Source: Larkinella rosea (lineage in GTDB: Bacteria > Bacteroidota > Bacteroidia > Cytophagales > Spirosomataceae). Taken from it: a stretch of 64,000 bases of DNA. The stretch lies in contig NZ_RQJO01000009.1 in assembly GCF_003858635.1 (NCBI RefSeq), positions 868,001-932,000 of the forward strand, given 5' to 3'. The notes under the pieces are model-generated. The model was not told the origin of the DNA and searched no databases. It saw only the letters and a program-made list of their open reading frames with translations. The position numbers and the translations under genes are program-made. Shown in pieces: positions 16,969 through 25,671 of the stretch (positions within the stretch are counted from its first letter, which is position 1; the number at the start of each line of letters is the position of its first letter).

Positions 16969-18120
16969 ATGGAACCACGCCAGTCGGATAAGCATAACGA
17001 ACGTCAGTCTGAACCCCAAACCCGTCGGCCCGTCGTCGGAATTACCCTCGGTGATTACAATGGAATTGGTCCGGAAGTCATCCTGAAAGCCTTGCAGAAC
17101 AATCGGTTACAGCGAATCTGTACACCGGTTATCTACGGATCCATGCGTGTGCTGAACCGCTACCGGAATATGTTGCAGCAAAGTGGGTTGTCGTTGAAAG
17201 ACTGGAATCTGAACGGTATTCAGCAGGTCGGGCAGGCCAACCCGAAGTTTACGAACGTCATCACCTGCTGGAATGATCAGGGTGGGGGCGACCGGCAAAA
17301 TCAGGAGGTTCAGCCGGGAAAAGTAACGCCGGAAGCCGGGGCGGCAGCACTGGCCTGTTTGCAGCGAGCCACCGAAGACCTCAAAGCCGGGCACCTGGAT
17401 GCCATCGTAACTGCGCCGATCAATAAAAATAATATTCAGACCGAAACCTTTAAATTTCCGGGCCATACGGAATATTTTGCCGAGGCTTTTGAGGTAAAGG
17501 AAAACCTGATGTTTCTGGTGAGTGATGTGCTGCGCGTGGGCGTTGTAACGGGCCATATTCCGCTCGGCAGAATCCGTTCGAACATTACCAAAGAAAGGGT
17601 TCTGACCAAACTCCAGCTGATGTACCAGTCCTTAAAGGGTGATTTTGGTATTCGAAAGCCACGGATCGCGGTTTTAGGGCTTAATCCGCACGCGGGTGAG
17701 GAAGGGTTGCTGGGCAACGAAGAACAGGAAGTTCTAAAACCGCTCATTCAGGAATTACGCAACAAAGGGCAACTGATTTACGGACCGTTTGCCGCCGACG
17801 GTTTTTTTGGGACTCGGGCGTATCGGAAATACGATGCGGTTCTGGCGATGTACCATGATCAGGGACTCATTCCGTTCAAAACCATTGCCTTTGACGAAGG
17901 CGTTAATTTTACGGCCGGAATGCCCGTCGTTCGCACGTCACCCGACCACGGTACGGCCTATGACATTGCCGGCAAAAACCAGGCCGACGAAACCTCCATG
18001 CTGCAGGCGATTTACCTGGCTTGTGATGTGTCGAAATACCGAAAAGAAATGGCGGAAATTGAGCTGACCGCATTGAACAAGAAAACAGCAAGTGGGAAAA
18101 TAAGTGAGCAGTCTGCTTAA
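16969..18120 (+). CDS. pdxA: 4-hydroxythreonine-4-phosphate dehydrogenase
   Basis: The enzyme oxidises 4-phosphohydroxy-L-threonine with NAD in pyridoxal-5'-phosphate synthesis. Hallmarks are VGITLGDYNGIGPEVI near the N terminus, APINKNN and FPGHTEYFA, the metal and substrate region LNPHAGEEGLLGNEE, and MYHDQGLIPFK followed by TSPDHGTAYDIAGKNQAD. At 383 residues it carries about 20 extra hydrophilic residues at each end compared with the usual ~340. It is followed after 6 bases by yicC in the same direction. Confidence 0.95.
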   Translation: MEPRQSDKHNERQSEPQTRRPVVGITLGDYNGIGPEVILKALQNNRLQRICTPVIYGSMRVLNRYRNMLQQSGLSLKDWNLNGIQQVGQANPKFTNVITCWNDQGGGDRQNQEVQPGKVTPEAGAAALACLQRATEDLKAGHLDAIVTAPINKNNIQTETFKFPGHTEYFAEAFEVKENLMFLVSDVLRVGVVTGHIPLGRIRSNITKERVLTKLQLMYQSLKGDFGIRKPRIAVLGLNPHAGEEGLLGNEEQEVLKPLIQELRNKGQLIYGPFAADGFFGTRAYRKYDAVLAMYHDQGLIPFKTIAFDEGVNFTAGMPVVRTSPDHGTAYDIAGKNQADETSMLQAIYLACDVSKYRKEMAEIELTALNKKTASGKISEQSA

Positions 18121-18126
18121 AAAATT

Positions 18127-19017
18127 ATGCTAAAATCGATGACCGGGTTCGGCAGTGCGACCCAGGAAGCCAACGGGCTGACGGTAACTGCTGAAGTAAA
18201 AACGTTAAACTCCAAGTTTCTAGATATTTATTGCCGGCTTCCCCGGGTCTTTTCCGATAAAGAAGTGGAATTACGCAACCTGCTCACGCAAAAGCTGGAA
18301 CGCGGCAAAGTGGAGTTATCGCTGAATGTTACCCGCCTGACCGATGTCCGGCCCGGCGTCACCGTAAATCGCCCGCTGATCGAAGCGTATCTGAAGGATT
18401 TGCGGGAAACGTCGCAGGGACTTTTGCTGGACGTGTCGGATGGTGATTTGTTCAAACTGGCCCTCCAACAGCCGAATGCGTTCAATTCGGAAGCGTCGAG
18501 CGCGTCGGATACGGCCGCAAGCGACTGGGAACTGATTCTGTTGACGGCGCTGGAAGCCATTCGGAAATGTGATGAGTTCCGGCAGCAGGAGGGAAATGGA
18601 CTGGAAGTCAAGTTTCGGGAATACATTCAGATTATTACCGATCGGCTTACCTTGATCGAGGTGCAGGATGTGAAGCGCATTCCCGCCGTTCGTGAGCGGG
18701 TTCGGAATATGGTCGTGGAACTGATGGGCAACGACGAATTTGACCAGAACCGGTTTGAACAGGAACTGATTTATTACATTGAAAAATTTGATATTTCGGA
18801 AGAAAAAGTCCGGCTGAAAAACCACCTGAGCTATTTTCAGGAAGTGCTGTCGGCCGAAGAAGCCAACGGCAAAAAACTCAATTTCATCGCGCAGGAAATC
18901 GGCCGGGAAATCAACACGATCGGTTCCAAAGCCAATGATGCCGCCATCCAGCGGCTAGTCGTGCAGATGAAAGATGAACTGGAAAAAATCAAGGAGCAAA
19001 CCTTGAATGTGATTTAA
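18127..19017 (+). CDS. yicC: YicC family endoribonuclease-like protein
   Basis: The 296-residue protein spans the full YicC family, starting MLKSMTGFGSA (the family signature). It has the central domain with LRNLLTQKLERGKVE and ends in the conserved helical block LNFIAQEIGREINTIGSKAND...VVQMKDELEKIKEQTLNVI. YicC-type proteins are reported endoribonucleases that affect small-RNA turnover. The gene probably forms an operon with pdxA and ends at the large hairpin at 19019-19117. Confidence 0.93.
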   Translation: MLKSMTGFGSATQEANGLTVTAEVKTLNSKFLDIYCRLPRVFSDKEVELRNLLTQKLERGKVELSLNVTRLTDVRPGVTVNRPLIEAYLKDLRETSQGLLLDVSDGDLFKLALQQPNAFNSEASSASDTAASDWELILLTALEAIRKCDEFRQQEGNGLEVKFREYIQIITDRLTLIEVQDVKRIPAVRERVRNMVVELMGNDEFDQNRFEQELIYYIEKFDISEEKVRLKNHLSYFQEVLSAEEANGKKLNFIAQEIGREINTIGSKANDAAIQRLVVQMKDELEKIKEQTLNVI

Positions 19018-19018
19018 G

Positions 19019-19117
19019 CCCTGACAGTGCCGGGCCGTCGCTACGGTCGAAGACCCCGTCAGCGGCCAGGGAAGTCAATTTATTTGCCGCTAACAGGGTC
19101 TTCGACCGCGGTCAGGG
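19019..19117. repeat. Large imperfect hairpin between convergent genes, possibly a dispersed repeat
   Basis: Outer arms CCCTGAC (19019-19025) and GTCAGGG (19111-19117) enclose inner arms of about 22 bases. The inner arms share CGGTCGAAGACCC / GGGTCTTCGACCG and CAGCGG/CCGCTA, and the two inner-arm differences become G-U pairs in minus-strand RNA. It overlaps the stop codon of the minus-strand gene at 19112. It works as a two-way terminator, but its GC-rich, nested structure also resembles a REP/BIME-type element. Confidence 0.6.
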
Positions 19118-20170
19118 TTGGCCAAAAAACGCTCCGTTTTGCGTTCTCAGCAGTAGTTCAAACGGAATGTCCTCCTGTTTGATAAAACCGTGTTGGGGCA
19201 ATAACCCATCGGCGACGAGTTCGACGACGGCGGCTACCGAACCAGCGGTGGTCCAGGAAATGGCCCGCCAGGATTGCCCGTCGATCTCGCGCGGGTGGTA
19301 GGCGCGGTAGAATTCTTCCCGCTCCAAAATCGCTCCTTTCCAGCCTTCCACTACGGCGTAAACGTAGACGACGTCGGCCTGCACGGGCGGTTTGGCTTCG
19401 GTCAGAATCTGCTCGACCAGCACCCGTTTGTCTTTCAGAATCAGTTCGTAAAGCAAAAACCGCATCAGTTTGGCGTGGCCGGGGTAGCGGATCGTTTTGT
19501 AATTGAGCGTATCGACCAGCCCGGCGTAGGTTTCACACATGGTTCCCAAACCGCCCGAGGTGCTGAACGCTTCAAATTCCTGCCCTTCGATGTTGATCAC
19601 TTCGATGCCGTCGAGGGCCGGAACGGTTTTGAAAACGCCGTTCGAAATCACTTCGCAATCGTTCAGGTATTCGTTGATAACTCCGGCGGGTGACCAGGTG
19701 AACGAATAGCCCAGTAAACCGTTCGGGTAGCGCGGCAAAGCTCCAACACGGAGCTCAATATCCCGAAGTTTGGTAAAACGTTTGGCCAGATCCGCGCCCA
19801 CAATGCCGATCAAGCCCGGTGCCAGACCGCATTGGGGAGCCATGACGCCTTTGGCGGTTTCGGCCATCCGGCGAATGGCGGTGGTGGTCGGAACATCTTC
19901 CGTCAGGTCGAAGTAATGCAAACCCAGCTGCCAGGCGGTTTTGGCAATCGGCAGATTCAGGTTATATGGCAGGCAGGATACAACACCGTCGAAATCCGCC
20001 AGGGTTTGCAGCAGCGTAGCGTCGTCCGACACATCGCCCTGAATAACCGGGAAGGGCAGGTCGTAGGCTGGTTGAAGTTTGTCAAAACCCGTTACGGCGA
20101 AGCGTTTGTTGAGGAGAATACCAACCAGCGAACCGACTTTCCCCATCCCGACCACAAGAATTTTTTTCAT
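19112..20170 (-). CDS. Saccharopine dehydrogenase-like NAD(P)-binding protein
   Basis: The 352-residue protein opens with a Rossmann motif (ILVVGMGKVGSLVGILL) and continues as the saccharopine dehydrogenase family: SCLPYNLNLPIAKTAWQLG, YFDLTEDV, MAPQCGLAPGLIGIVGADL, and TFSTSGGLGTMCETY-like region (here AFSTSGGLGTMCETYAG). The family interconverts lysine and glutamate derivatives through saccharopine or carboxynorspermidine. The exact substrate cannot be settled by eye. The start codon lies 1 base after the stop of a broken small gene. Confidence 0.85.
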   Translation of the reverse strand: MKKILVVGMGKVGSLVGILLNKRFAVTGFDKLQPAYDLPFPVIQGDVSDDATLLQTLADFDGVVSCLPYNLNLPIAKTAWQLGLHYFDLTEDVPTTTAIRRMAETAKGVMAPQCGLAPGLIGIVGADLAKRFTKLRDIELRVGALPRYPNGLLGYSFTWSPAGVINEYLNDCEVISNGVFKTVPALDGIEVINIEGQEFEAFSTSGGLGTMCETYAGLVDTLNYKTIRYPGHAKLMRFLLYELILKDKRVLVEQILTEAKPPVQADVVYVYAVVEGWKGAILEREEFYRAYHPREIDGQSWRAISWTTAGSVAAVVELVADGLLPQHGFIKQEDIPFELLLRTQNGAFFGQP

Positions 20171-20171
20171 A

Positions 20172-20359
20172 CTAAGCGTTTATCTCGTTCTGGATCTCTT
20201 TCACAAACTCAACCGGAACATCCACTAAGCGGGCGATTTCTTCAAGGATGAACTTGTTCTCCGTCAGCAGCGCTTTGGTAACTCAGCGATTCTTTTTTCG
20301 ACTCCCCGAATAAAAAGCGGATCTCTTTCTTCTTTGAAAAAATCAGATACCCGTACCAT
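20172..20359 (-). pseudogene. Frameshifted small ORF (Rpn-nuclease-tail-like)
   Basis: From the ATG at 20357-20359 the frame reads MVRVSDFFKEERDPLF then VEKRIAEL and stops early. Restoring one base near 20283 (TTACC, probably TTAACC originally) continues it as TKALLTENKFILEEIARLVD then VPVEFVKEIQNEINA and ends at TAG 20172-20174, just before the saccharopine-dehydrogenase start. The total length of 188 is not a multiple of three. The C-terminal half resembles the short helix-turn-helix-like tails found on Rpn/PD-(D/E)XK nucleases and related small proteins in Cytophagales. It is either a recent single-base deletion or a sequencing error. Confidence 0.65.
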
Positions 20360-20609
20360 AATTTTTGTAAGTTGAGGTTTCAAGCTACGTAATTGGGATA
20401 ATATACGCAATGGTACCTAATGTCTTTTCAACGAGAAATTGCCTTGGAAATTCCGGCAATTCGGTTGACAATATTCTGCAAAGCTGTTTGGGTGAGTCGT
20501 CCCTGAAACTTCCCGGAATATTTAGAACCACTTCTTCTTTTATGCAATTTCAACAACAGAAAGTGTATGTATAAAAAACCGGCGCATTCTATTTGCGGTT
20601 ATACCTGCG

Positions 20610-21212
20610 ATGGCTAAACTTCCCGTTGACTTTTATCAGGATCACGACACCCTAACACTTTCCAGACTGCTGCTTGGCTGCGAGCTCGTTCACGAAAGTG
20701 CCGAAGGAACCACTGCCGGGATTATTGTTGAAACCGAAGCGTACCTGACCGGCGACCCGGCCTGCCACGCGTACCGTCGGAAAACCGCCCGAAATGCGGC
20801 CATGTTCGGCCCGGCGGGTACGCTCTATGTGTATTTGATTTACGGCTTTTATTATTGCCTGAACGTCGTGACGGGGCCGGAAGACGTGGGAGAAGCGGTT
20901 CTGATCCGGGCGCTCGAACCCACCGAAGGGCTGGAATTGATGGGGGAACGACGCCACCTCGACCCGACGACGAAAACCGGGTTACGCGGACTGACCAGTG
21001 GTCCCGGCAAACTCGTTATCGCGATGGGAATTTCACGGGATCATAACTTCCTTTCATTAACGAAAGCGGGAAAAGCTTCGCCGGTTTTTATCCGTCCACG
21101 AATGCAGGAAAACGTTGAAATGGTGACTACCACGCGCATCGGCATTACGCAGGGAGCGGATTTGCCGTATCGATTTTACGTCAAAGGAAACCGGTTCGTG
21201 AGCAAACCGTAG
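20610..21212 (+). CDS. DNA-3-methyladenine glycosylase (MPG/AAG family)
   Basis: The 200-residue protein covers the whole AAG fold. It has LSRLLLGCELVHE, the catalytic segment IIVETEAYLTGDPACHAYR (Glu activates water), RNAAMFGPAGTLYVYLIYG (nucleotide-flipping region), and VLIRALEP, with a GPGKL block later. These enzymes remove alkylated and deaminated purines to start base-excision repair. It is a single gene with 250 bases of upstream intergenic DNA. Its stop is followed by a heptamer-based inverted repeat. Confidence 0.93.
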   Translation: MAKLPVDFYQDHDTLTLSRLLLGCELVHESAEGTTAGIIVETEAYLTGDPACHAYRRKTARNAAMFGPAGTLYVYLIYGFYYCLNVVTGPEDVGEAVLIRALEPTEGLELMGERRHLDPTTKTGLRGLTSGPGKLVIAMGISRDHNFLSLTKAGKASPVFIRPRMQENVEMVTTTRIGITQGADLPYRFYVKGNRFVSKP

Positions 21213-21216
21213 CCCA

Positions 21217-21251
21217 CAAACCGGTTGTTGATTGCCCATCGGGCGGTTTTA
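21217..21251. terminator. Weak terminator-like inverted repeat
   Basis: AAACCG and CGGTTT form a short stem around a 20-odd base loop between two convergent genes. It overlaps the stop of the minus-strand hydrolase. The arms are copies of the window-wide motif. Confidence 0.4.
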
Positions 21252-23165
21252 TTTCAGCACCTGAACTTCGATCACCGAGTTGTTATAAACCCGGTGCGTG
21301 GCTTTCTGGAAATCCTCGGCATTGGCTTTAAAAATGTTTTCAACGTACTTCTGCGGATTGCGGTCGATAAGCGGAAACCACGTGCTCTGAACCTGAATCA
21401 TCACCCGATGGCCTTTTTTGAAGGTGTGAAGTACGTCCTGCAAGCGGAAGCTGACGTCCGTTATTTCCCCGGATTTAAAGGGTTCCGGTTTTTCGAAAGA
21501 ATTCCGAAACCGCCCGCGCAGCACTTCCGAACGCACCATCTGCTGGTAATTTGCCAGCATTACATTTTTGTTGGGCATGTACGGATGATTCGGTTCGTCG
21601 GGCGGATACACGTCGATCAGCTTCACCACCCAGTCGGCGTCGGTTCCGGAGGTGCTCACTTTCAGTTTCGCCATGATTTCGCCACCGAGCGTCAGATCGT
21701 CGGGTAAAGGTTCGGTCTGAAAGACGAGCACATCCGGTCGTTTGGCCGCAAACCGCTGATCTTCCGACATGTAATTAAAGGGCGTAAAACCGGTCGTAGT
21801 CGTAATGTCTTCTGTATAAGGTACCGGTTTTTTCGGATCACTAATGAATTCGGAAAAGCCTTGTCCGTCACCGGTTTGCGGTGAAAGTTGACCGGATGGG
21901 CTCAGGCTGAATGTCAGCTTTTGCGCTTCGGCAGCGGGCCATTTGGTGAAGGTTTTCCAGGTTTTTTGCCCCGTATCGAACAGGTAGGCTTCCGGCAATC
22001 CGGTTTTTCCGTCGCCCGCCCCTTTCAGAAAGTGGTTGAAGAATTTGGCTTCAATGTTCCGTTGGTAAAACGTTGCGATGCTGTCACCGAAATAGACGTT
22101 GCTGTGCAGGGTATGACCGGTTTCCGCCGACCAGCGCCCGTGCCCGAACGGCCCCATAACCAGCGTGTTATAAATCCCGGCGTTGTTTTTCTCCAGCGTT
22201 TTGTAAACATTCAGCGGACCGTATAAATCTTCGGCATCGAACCAGCCGCCAACGGTCATTACGGCGTGTTTGACGTTTTTGAGGTGTGGCAAGATGTTGC
22301 GTTTCTGCCAGAATTCGTCGTAGTTCGGGTGGTTGACGGTTTCCTGCCAGTAGAAATTATCCTTGTAGTATTTATCCATGTTTTTCAGCGGCCCCAGATC
22401 GTACTGCCACTGATAACCGTCCCGGATGTTGTCGTTGAACATGGCGGGCATGAACCAGTTTTCCGTCGTCGGCTTCGGGTGCTGAATACCAAAAACCGGG
22501 TAGGTGAAGATATAGGCCTGAATGAACGCGCCGTTGTGGTGAAAATCATCGAAGAAAAAGTCGGAAACCGGGGCCTGGGGCGATGACGCCTTCAGGGCAG
22601 GATGCGCGTCGACCGCACCCGCAACGGTGTAAAAACCGGGGTAGGAGATGCCCCACTGGCCCACCCGCCCGTTGTTATACTTTATATTTTTCAGCAACCA
22701 TTCAATAGTGTCATACGTATCCGAACTCTCGTCGGGCGAACCAGCTGCCGGAGCGGTTTTTGATTTCTTCTTGGAAGCAGCCACCGGCGCCGGGTCGGGC
22801 AGATTGGGTGTCATGTTCGTCCAGACGCCTTCGCTCAAATACCGCCCTCGAACGTCCTGATACACAAAGATATAGCCGTCCTGCATCAACGTGGTTGATG
22901 GCCCCAGTTTGGCGGGGTACTGATCCGCGCCGTAGGGGGCCACGCTGTAGCACGTCCGCTGCATCAGGATTGGATACTTCAGGGTTTCCGAAGCATCTTT
23001 CGGAACATATACGGCCGTGTGCAGTTTGGTACCGTCGCGCATGGGAATGAGGTACTCCGATTTCTGGAAATGCTGGCGGACGTAATCGGTTGCTATGTTG
23101 GCAGGCTGGGCGCTGACTATTCCTGAAAAGAAAATACTGATTAACGTTAAAAGGCGGTTTTTCAT
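21249..23165 (-). CDS. CocE/NonD family alpha/beta hydrolase, secreted
   Basis: The 638-residue protein has a signal peptide ending SGIVSAQPA. It then contains the CocE/X-Pro dipeptidyl-peptidase fold: MRDGTKLHTAVYVPK, RGRYLSEG, the nucleophile elbow GQWGISYPGFY (Gly-x-Ser-Tyr-x-Gly), the acid region GGWFDAEDLYGP, and the His in GPFGHGRWS. The C-terminal jelly-roll begins near PFNYMSEDQRF. Members hydrolyse esters or amides such as alpha-amino acid esters, glutaryl-cephalosporins or N-terminal dipeptides. An Ala/Lys-rich insertion (PAPVAASKKKSKTAPAAGSP, about residue 127) precedes the nucleophile and looks like an added surface loop. It is a single gene. Confidence 0.9.
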   Translation of the reverse strand: MKNRLLTLISIFFSGIVSAQPANIATDYVRQHFQKSEYLIPMRDGTKLHTAVYVPKDASETLKYPILMQRTCYSVAPYGADQYPAKLGPSTTLMQDGYIFVYQDVRGRYLSEGVWTNMTPNLPDPAPVAASKKKSKTAPAAGSPDESSDTYDTIEWLLKNIKYNNGRVGQWGISYPGFYTVAGAVDAHPALKASSPQAPVSDFFFDDFHHNGAFIQAYIFTYPVFGIQHPKPTTENWFMPAMFNDNIRDGYQWQYDLGPLKNMDKYYKDNFYWQETVNHPNYDEFWQKRNILPHLKNVKHAVMTVGGWFDAEDLYGPLNVYKTLEKNNAGIYNTLVMGPFGHGRWSAETGHTLHSNVYFGDSIATFYQRNIEAKFFNHFLKGAGDGKTGLPEAYLFDTGQKTWKTFTKWPAAEAQKLTFSLSPSGQLSPQTGDGQGFSEFISDPKKPVPYTEDITTTTGFTPFNYMSEDQRFAAKRPDVLVFQTEPLPDDLTLGGEIMAKLKVSTSGTDADWVVKLIDVYPPDEPNHPYMPNKNVMLANYQQMVRSEVLRGRFRNSFEKPEPFKSGEITDVSFRLQDVLHTFKKGHRVMIQVQSTWFPLIDRNPQKYVENIFKANAEDFQKATHRVYNNSVIEVQVLK

Positions 23166-23213
23166 GAGCTGGGGCGGTTTTTACCAAACTTAGCTATTTT
23201 TTTACAAAAAAAG

Positions 23214-23244
23214 TTGGGGCGTTACCGGCCGGATCATACCTTTG
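23214..23244 (+). promoter_or_regulatory. Promoter of the siderophore receptor
   Basis: TTG (23214-23216), a 20-base spacer and TACCTTTG (23237-23244) match the Bacteroidota promoter. The leader would be about 35 bases. No clear Fur box was found. Confidence 0.6.
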
Positions 23245-23286
23245 TATTTGTAATCAGTCTAAATAAGTATAACAAATACAGCCGAT

Positions 23287-25659
23287 ATGATCAAATTTTC
23301 CCTTAAAAAATTGCTCGTTTTCTCGTTTTTCTGGGTGTGCCTGCTCAGTTTATCGGCCATGGCCCAGCAAACCGGGAGTGTTGCTGGAAAAACACTGGCG
23401 TCTGATTCTCATCCCCTGACGCAGGTAACCGTTCGGGTGGCAGGCACCCGGCTGGGAACGATCACCAATGACGCCGGTGAATACGTCATCAATAACGTTC
23501 CGGCGGGTCAGCATGTGCTGGTCATCACACGCGTAGGGCATCAGCGCGTTCGCCAGGCCGTATCCGTCGTGGCGGGTGAACGAACGACCGTAGCCGACTT
23601 GACGCTCATTGAAAACACTGAACAGCTTCAGGAAGTGGTGGTTGAAGGCAAGGGTTCGTACAAAACCGATATTGCCTCCTCCAGCTTGCGGCTAAAAACG
23701 CCCCTGCTCGAATTGCCACAAAATATTCAGGTAGTAAACCGCCAATTACTGGCCGATCAGCAGATTTTCGACATGCTGGAAGGCGTTTCGCGGAACGTCA
23801 GTGGCGTTACCCGGCAGGAACACTGGGACAATTATGCCCGGCTGAATATGCGCGGATCGCGCGTCGCGCCCTTCCGTAACGGGATGAACGTGCAGTCGAC
23901 CTGGGGGCCAACTGCGGAAGATATGTCGATGGTGGAACGAATCGAGTTCGTGAAAGGTCCGGCCGGTTTCATGATGGCTAACGGCGAACCAAGCGGTTTT
24001 TACAATGTCGTTACCAAAAAACCGACGGGCGTCACGCGCGGAGAAGCTGGTTTTGCCGTGGGTAGTTTCGATACGTATCGCGCAACGCTTGACCTCGACG
24101 GTAAACTCAGCAAAGACAGCCGGTTGTTGTACCGACTGAACCTGATGGGTCAGTCGAAAGGGTCGCACCGCGATTTTGAATTCAATAACCGGTATACGAT
24201 TGCGCCGGTGGTCAAGTATAAAATCAATGAACAGACGTCGATTACCGCCGAATATACCTACCAATATTCCCAAATGTCGGCAATTGGTTCGGCATACGTT
24301 TTCGATGCCAACGGTCTGGGCCAACAGCCGCGCAATGCCACCATCGCATCGGCCAATCTGGAACCGACGGTGATCCACGATCACAGCGCGTTTCTGATCC
24401 TGGAACACCAGATCAGCGAAAACTGGAAGCTGACGGGGCAAATGGCGTACTTCAATTTCACGCAGGTGGGCAATTCGCTCTGGGCCGATTCGGCAAAAAC
24501 CGACGGACGGATTTACCGGAACTCCAGTATCTGGGATGCGGCCAACGAAAGCAAATTCGGCCAGATTTTTGTCAATGGCGAAGTGACGACCGGTCCGGTG
24601 GTCCACCGGATTCTGGGAGGTCTGGATTTGGGGAACAAAAAATACATGGCAGACTGGGGCCAGAGTTTTCCGCTCTACGACAGCACGTTCGTGTTCAATA
24701 CCAATTCGCCGAATTACTATTTGCCGACGCATTTGATTCCGAAATACGACCGTTCGACGAGCCTGCGTGCCCGCGCCGGAGTCAATGTCATGAGTCAGTC
24801 GTTCACCGGTTTATACGTTCAGGATGAACTGCGTTTCTGGCAGGATCGGATTCGGCTAACGCTGGCGGGCCGGTTGACATCGGTGAAAGATAGTCAGTAC
24901 GGAGCGGCAACCAACGAAACCAAATTTACACCCCGCGTAGGCATCAGCGGTTCGGTGAATAAGCAAACTACGGTTTACGCGCTTTACGATCAGGCTTTTG
25001 TGCCGCAGTCGGGTGCCGACCGGCAGGGGAAAGCCTTCGACCCGATTACCGGAAACAACCTGGAAGCCGGTTTGAAAAAAGATTGGGCCGACGGTCGCTG
25101 GAACTCCTCGGTTTCGGTCTACCAAATTACGAAAAACAACGTACTGACCACCGACCCCACTAACCTGAACTATTCCGTTCAACTGGGCCAAACCCAGGCG
25201 AAGGGGGTTGAAGTGGACGTCCGGGGCGAGTTGTTACCGGCGCTGAACCTGATGCTGAACTACGCGTATACCGACGCAAAAATCACGAAAGATACCCGGT
25301 CGGAAAGTGTGGGTCTGCCCGTTCCCGGTTTTAGCAAACACGTCACAAACGCCTGGCTTTCGTACCGGCTGCGCAATACCGCCCTGCAGGGACTCGGCGT
25401 TTCGCTCGGGTACCAGTGGCAACTCGATCGGTACGGCTGGTTTTCGGAAGCCGTCGATAAAAACCCGACTTTGCCCAACACATTCCGGCTGGATGGCGCC
25501 ATTTCGTGGCAGAATAACCGGGTGAATATCGCCCTGAATGTCAATAACATCCTGGATGCCTATCTGTATTCGGGGGCCTATTATTCGTGGAGCAAAGCGT
25601 ATTATTATCAGGCCGAAGCACCCCGGAATTTCCGCTTGAGCATGGGCTATAAATTTTGA
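23287..25659 (+). CDS. TonB-dependent siderophore receptor
   Basis: A 790-residue outer-membrane receptor with a signal peptide ending SAMAQQ. An N-terminal carboxypeptidase-like beta-sandwich (GSVAGKTLASDSHPLTQVTVRVAGT ..., about 28-115) is common in Bacteroidota receptors. It is followed by the plug (LRLKTPLLELPQNIQVVNRQ ... RIEFVKGPAGFMMANGEPSGFYNVVTKKP) and a 22-strand barrel ending FRLSMGYKF. The LPQNIQVV and GEPSG-like signatures place it in the FhuA/FpvA siderophore subfamily, so it should import ferric siderophores using TonB energy. The PepSY-type gene directly downstream (12 bases) would release iron from the siderophore by reduction. Confidence 0.92.
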   Translation: MIKFSLKKLLVFSFFWVCLLSLSAMAQQTGSVAGKTLASDSHPLTQVTVRVAGTRLGTITNDAGEYVINNVPAGQHVLVITRVGHQRVRQAVSVVAGERTTVADLTLIENTEQLQEVVVEGKGSYKTDIASSSLRLKTPLLELPQNIQVVNRQLLADQQIFDMLEGVSRNVSGVTRQEHWDNYARLNMRGSRVAPFRNGMNVQSTWGPTAEDMSMVERIEFVKGPAGFMMANGEPSGFYNVVTKKPTGVTRGEAGFAVGSFDTYRATLDLDGKLSKDSRLLYRLNLMGQSKGSHRDFEFNNRYTIAPVVKYKINEQTSITAEYTYQYSQMSAIGSAYVFDANGLGQQPRNATIASANLEPTVIHDHSAFLILEHQISENWKLTGQMAYFNFTQVGNSLWADSAKTDGRIYRNSSIWDAANESKFGQIFVNGEVTTGPVVHRILGGLDLGNKKYMADWGQSFPLYDSTFVFNTNSPNYYLPTHLIPKYDRSTSLRARAGVNVMSQSFTGLYVQDELRFWQDRIRLTLAGRLTSVKDSQYGAATNETKFTPRVGISGSVNKQTTVYALYDQAFVPQSGADRQGKAFDPITGNNLEAGLKKDWADGRWNSSVSVYQITKNNVLTTDPTNLNYSVQLGQTQAKGVEVDVRGELLPALNLMLNYAYTDAKITKDTRSESVGLPVPGFSKHVTNAWLSYRLRNTALQGLGVSLGYQWQLDRYGWFSEAVDKNPTLPNTFRLDGAISWQNNRVNIALNVNNILDAYLYSGAYYSWSKAYYYQAEAPRNFRLSMGYKF

Positions 25660-25671
25660 TGATTATCGATA

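Noticed and set aside
23746-24732. 328-codon minus-strand frame opposite the TonB receptor
   Set aside because: Antisense shadow; no family features, and the sense strand has an intact plug domain.
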